Assembly (NCBI GenBank): GCA_030529125.1
Contig: JAUMXP010000051.1
Location: 2,500-9,830 of the forward strand
Source: Eubacteriales bacterium
Lineage (GTDB): Bacteria; Bacillota; Clostridia; Oscillospirales; Acutalibacteraceae
Direction: 5' to 3'
DNA: 7,331 nucleotides
The position numbers and the translations under genes are program-made. How positions within the stretch are numbered: the stretch's first letter is position 1; each line of letters opens with the position of its first letter. This document shows positions 6,481-7,331 of the stretch, piece after piece. A model generated the notes under the pieces. The model worked only from the letters and a program-made list of their open reading frames with translations, had not been told where the DNA came from and did not search any database.

Positions 6481-7262
6481 TACTTATTCTCCTTCCAGCT
6501 ATTTGCATAATATCTCTGACGTTTTGTCGCAGTTTTGCCGATATATACCGATGATGACTTGCTGTTTTTATCGTGGTTAATATTCGGAATAATAGCTAAA
6601 ACAGTTAACCCTAGAGTTTTCTCAATAAGCTCAGGGTCAGAAATTTTATCATCAAAAATAAAGAATAAGGCAAAAATGATGTATGCAACGATAAATGCAG
6701 CAATAGCCGCTAACAACGATAAGGTAATCTCAAATTTAGAGTTCGATGGGACTTCCGGCAAAGTAGCTTCACCAACAATATTAACCTGGTCAAAGCCCAT
6801 GATGCTCTGAATCTGTTCTTTTCCTATTTTGCGTACAGACTCAACTATCAGTCTTGATTCTTCAGGACTAGATGTCAAGGCTTTAATATCGATAAGACGA
6901 GTGTCTGTTGATGAGTTGATTGACACTATCTGAAGCATATCGTCGTATGTATATGATAACGCATTGTCAGCTACAACCTGCTCAAGCACCGAGCGACTAG
7001 TAAGCAAAGTTTTGCAGTCGTTAACTACATTAAGTGCAAGGTTAAAGTCTGAGTTGTAGTCAGAACCGCTGTCATTATCGCTGTCTTGCCTAAGTATATA
7101 GATAGACCCTGTTGATTCATACATCGGCTCGTATGTAAAATAGTTGTAAGCAAACACGGACGCCCCAACTAAAACTGCTATCAAACACATAATCCAAAGA
7201 TTAGAAATAAACACGCTGAACAGGTCTCTGAATCTGATGTTACTTTCATTGTTATTGCTCAT
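6480..7262 (-). CDS. cpsC: CpsC-like Wzz-family membrane adaptor of the tyrosine kinase
   Basis: This 260-residue membrane protein has the polysaccharide co-polymerase layout. A short cytoplasmic N-terminus is followed by a first transmembrane helix near 20-42. An extracytoplasmic loop of about 135 residues comes next, short as usual in Gram-positives. The proline-containing motif EATLPEVPSNSKFE (165-178) precedes the second helix near 179-203, and a cytoplasmic tail follows. Within the tail, DKISDPELIEKTLGLTVLAIIPN (205-227) matches the segment that contacts and activates the CpsD kinase. The lysine- and serine-rich end is poorly conserved. The kinase gene starts on the last base of this stop codon, so the pair is translationally coupled. 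AAAGGAA lies about 10 bases before the ATG, slightly long but acceptable. It probably sets chain length with the kinase. Symbol by family resemblance. Confidence 0.92.
   Translation of the reverse strand: MSNNNESNIRFRDLFSVFISNLWIMCLIAVLVGASVFAYNYFTYEPMYESTGSIYILRQDSDNDSGSDYNSDFNLALNVVNDCKTLLTSRSVLEQVVADNALSYTYDDMLQIVSINSSTDTRLIDIKALTSSPEESRLIVESVRKIGKEQIQSIMGFDQVNIVGEATLPEVPSNSKFEITLSLLAAIAAFIVAYIIFALFFIFDDKISDPELIEKTLGLTVLAIIPNINHDKNSKSSSVYIGKTATKRQRYYANSWKENK
6489..6494 (-). promoter_or_regulatory. Strong ribosome binding site of the tyrosine kinase gene
   Basis: AAGGAG sits 8 bases before the kinase ATG, within the final codons of the membrane adaptor (TGG AAG GAG). It is among the strongest sites in the window. 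With the shared stop/start base it suggests that adaptor and kinase are made in coupled amounts. Confidence 0.7.
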
Positions 7263-7331
7263 TATAGATACGTTCCTTTCGGTGGTTTAGTAGATAGAAA
7301 TACACAAAATCACGCACACTTCCCTACTATC
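7263..7331 (-). other. Leader upstream of the cpsC-like gene, no clear promoter
   Basis: These 69 bases are all that is visible before the first gene. They hold the AAAGGAA ribosome binding site (7273-7279), but no convincing -35/-10 pair at proper spacing and no strong hairpin. TATAAT occurs directly against the start codon and cannot serve as its promoter. Transcription presumably begins to the right of the window, either at a nearby promoter or in an upstream gene. Confidence 0.5.

Noticed and set aside
7261..7266. TATAAT on the minus strand immediately before the cpsC-like start codon, resembling a -10 box.
   Set aside because: It overlaps the start codon, lies downstream of the ribosome binding site, and has no -35 match at 16-18 bases. 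It cannot drive this gene.
7263..7331. Possible hairpin in the leader (TAGTAG near the right edge with CTACTA near the middle).
   Set aside because: The stem is only six weak base pairs with a loop of about 30 bases, and there is no T-run, so neither a terminator nor a riboswitch can be supported.
1..7331. CRISPR arrays, insertion sequences, tRNA genes and attachment sites.
   Set aside because: No spaced direct repeats, transposase motifs, terminal inverted repeats or tRNA-like folds were seen; nearly every base is inside a recognised coding frame.

Overview
The window is one block of a surface or exopolysaccharide locus, probably from a Gram-positive of the class Clostridia (Lachnospiraceae or Oscillospiraceae-like). 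The signs are a membrane adaptor and a tyrosine kinase encoded as two separate proteins (the CpsC/CpsD arrangement of Firmicutes), purine-rich Shine-Dalgarno sites before most genes, and moderately AT-rich DNA. The genus cannot be fixed from the sequence. All eight genes lie on the minus strand, so transcription runs from high to low coordinates.

In order of transcription the layout is: a 69-base leader at the right edge (7263-7331) with no clear promoter; a CpsC-like Wzz-family membrane protein (6480-7262); a CpsD-like bacterial tyrosine kinase with a tyrosine-rich tail (5764-6480); a family 2 (GT-A) glycosyltransferase (4997-5764); a class B radical SAM enzyme with an N-terminal cobalamin-binding-type domain (3509-4984); two GT-B fold glycosyltransferases (2449-3516 and 1491-2447); a thymidylate-kinase-like P-loop kinase (831-1487); and an alkaline-phosphatase-superfamily phosphodiesterase, cut by the left edge before its stop codon (1-814). 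Genes overlap by 1-8 bases or are separated by at most 16, so one operon is likely. There is no internal terminator, RNA gene, mobile element or gene-free stretch above 100 bases.

The likely division of labour is as follows. CpsC and CpsD control polymer length or export through reversible tyrosine phosphorylation. The three glycosyltransferases build part of a repeat unit. The last group of enzymes (radical SAM, P-loop kinase, phosphodiesterase) probably decorates a sugar or supplies an unusual precursor. The initiating phosphoglycosyltransferase, flippase (Wzx), polymerase (Wzy) and the cognate tyrosine phosphatase are not in the window and would have to lie outside it.

The polysaccharide frame is ordinary. 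The least explained part is the combination of a radical SAM enzyme, a kinase that has lost the dTMP-binding signatures, and a phosphodiesterase without a signal peptide, all in one co-directional unit.
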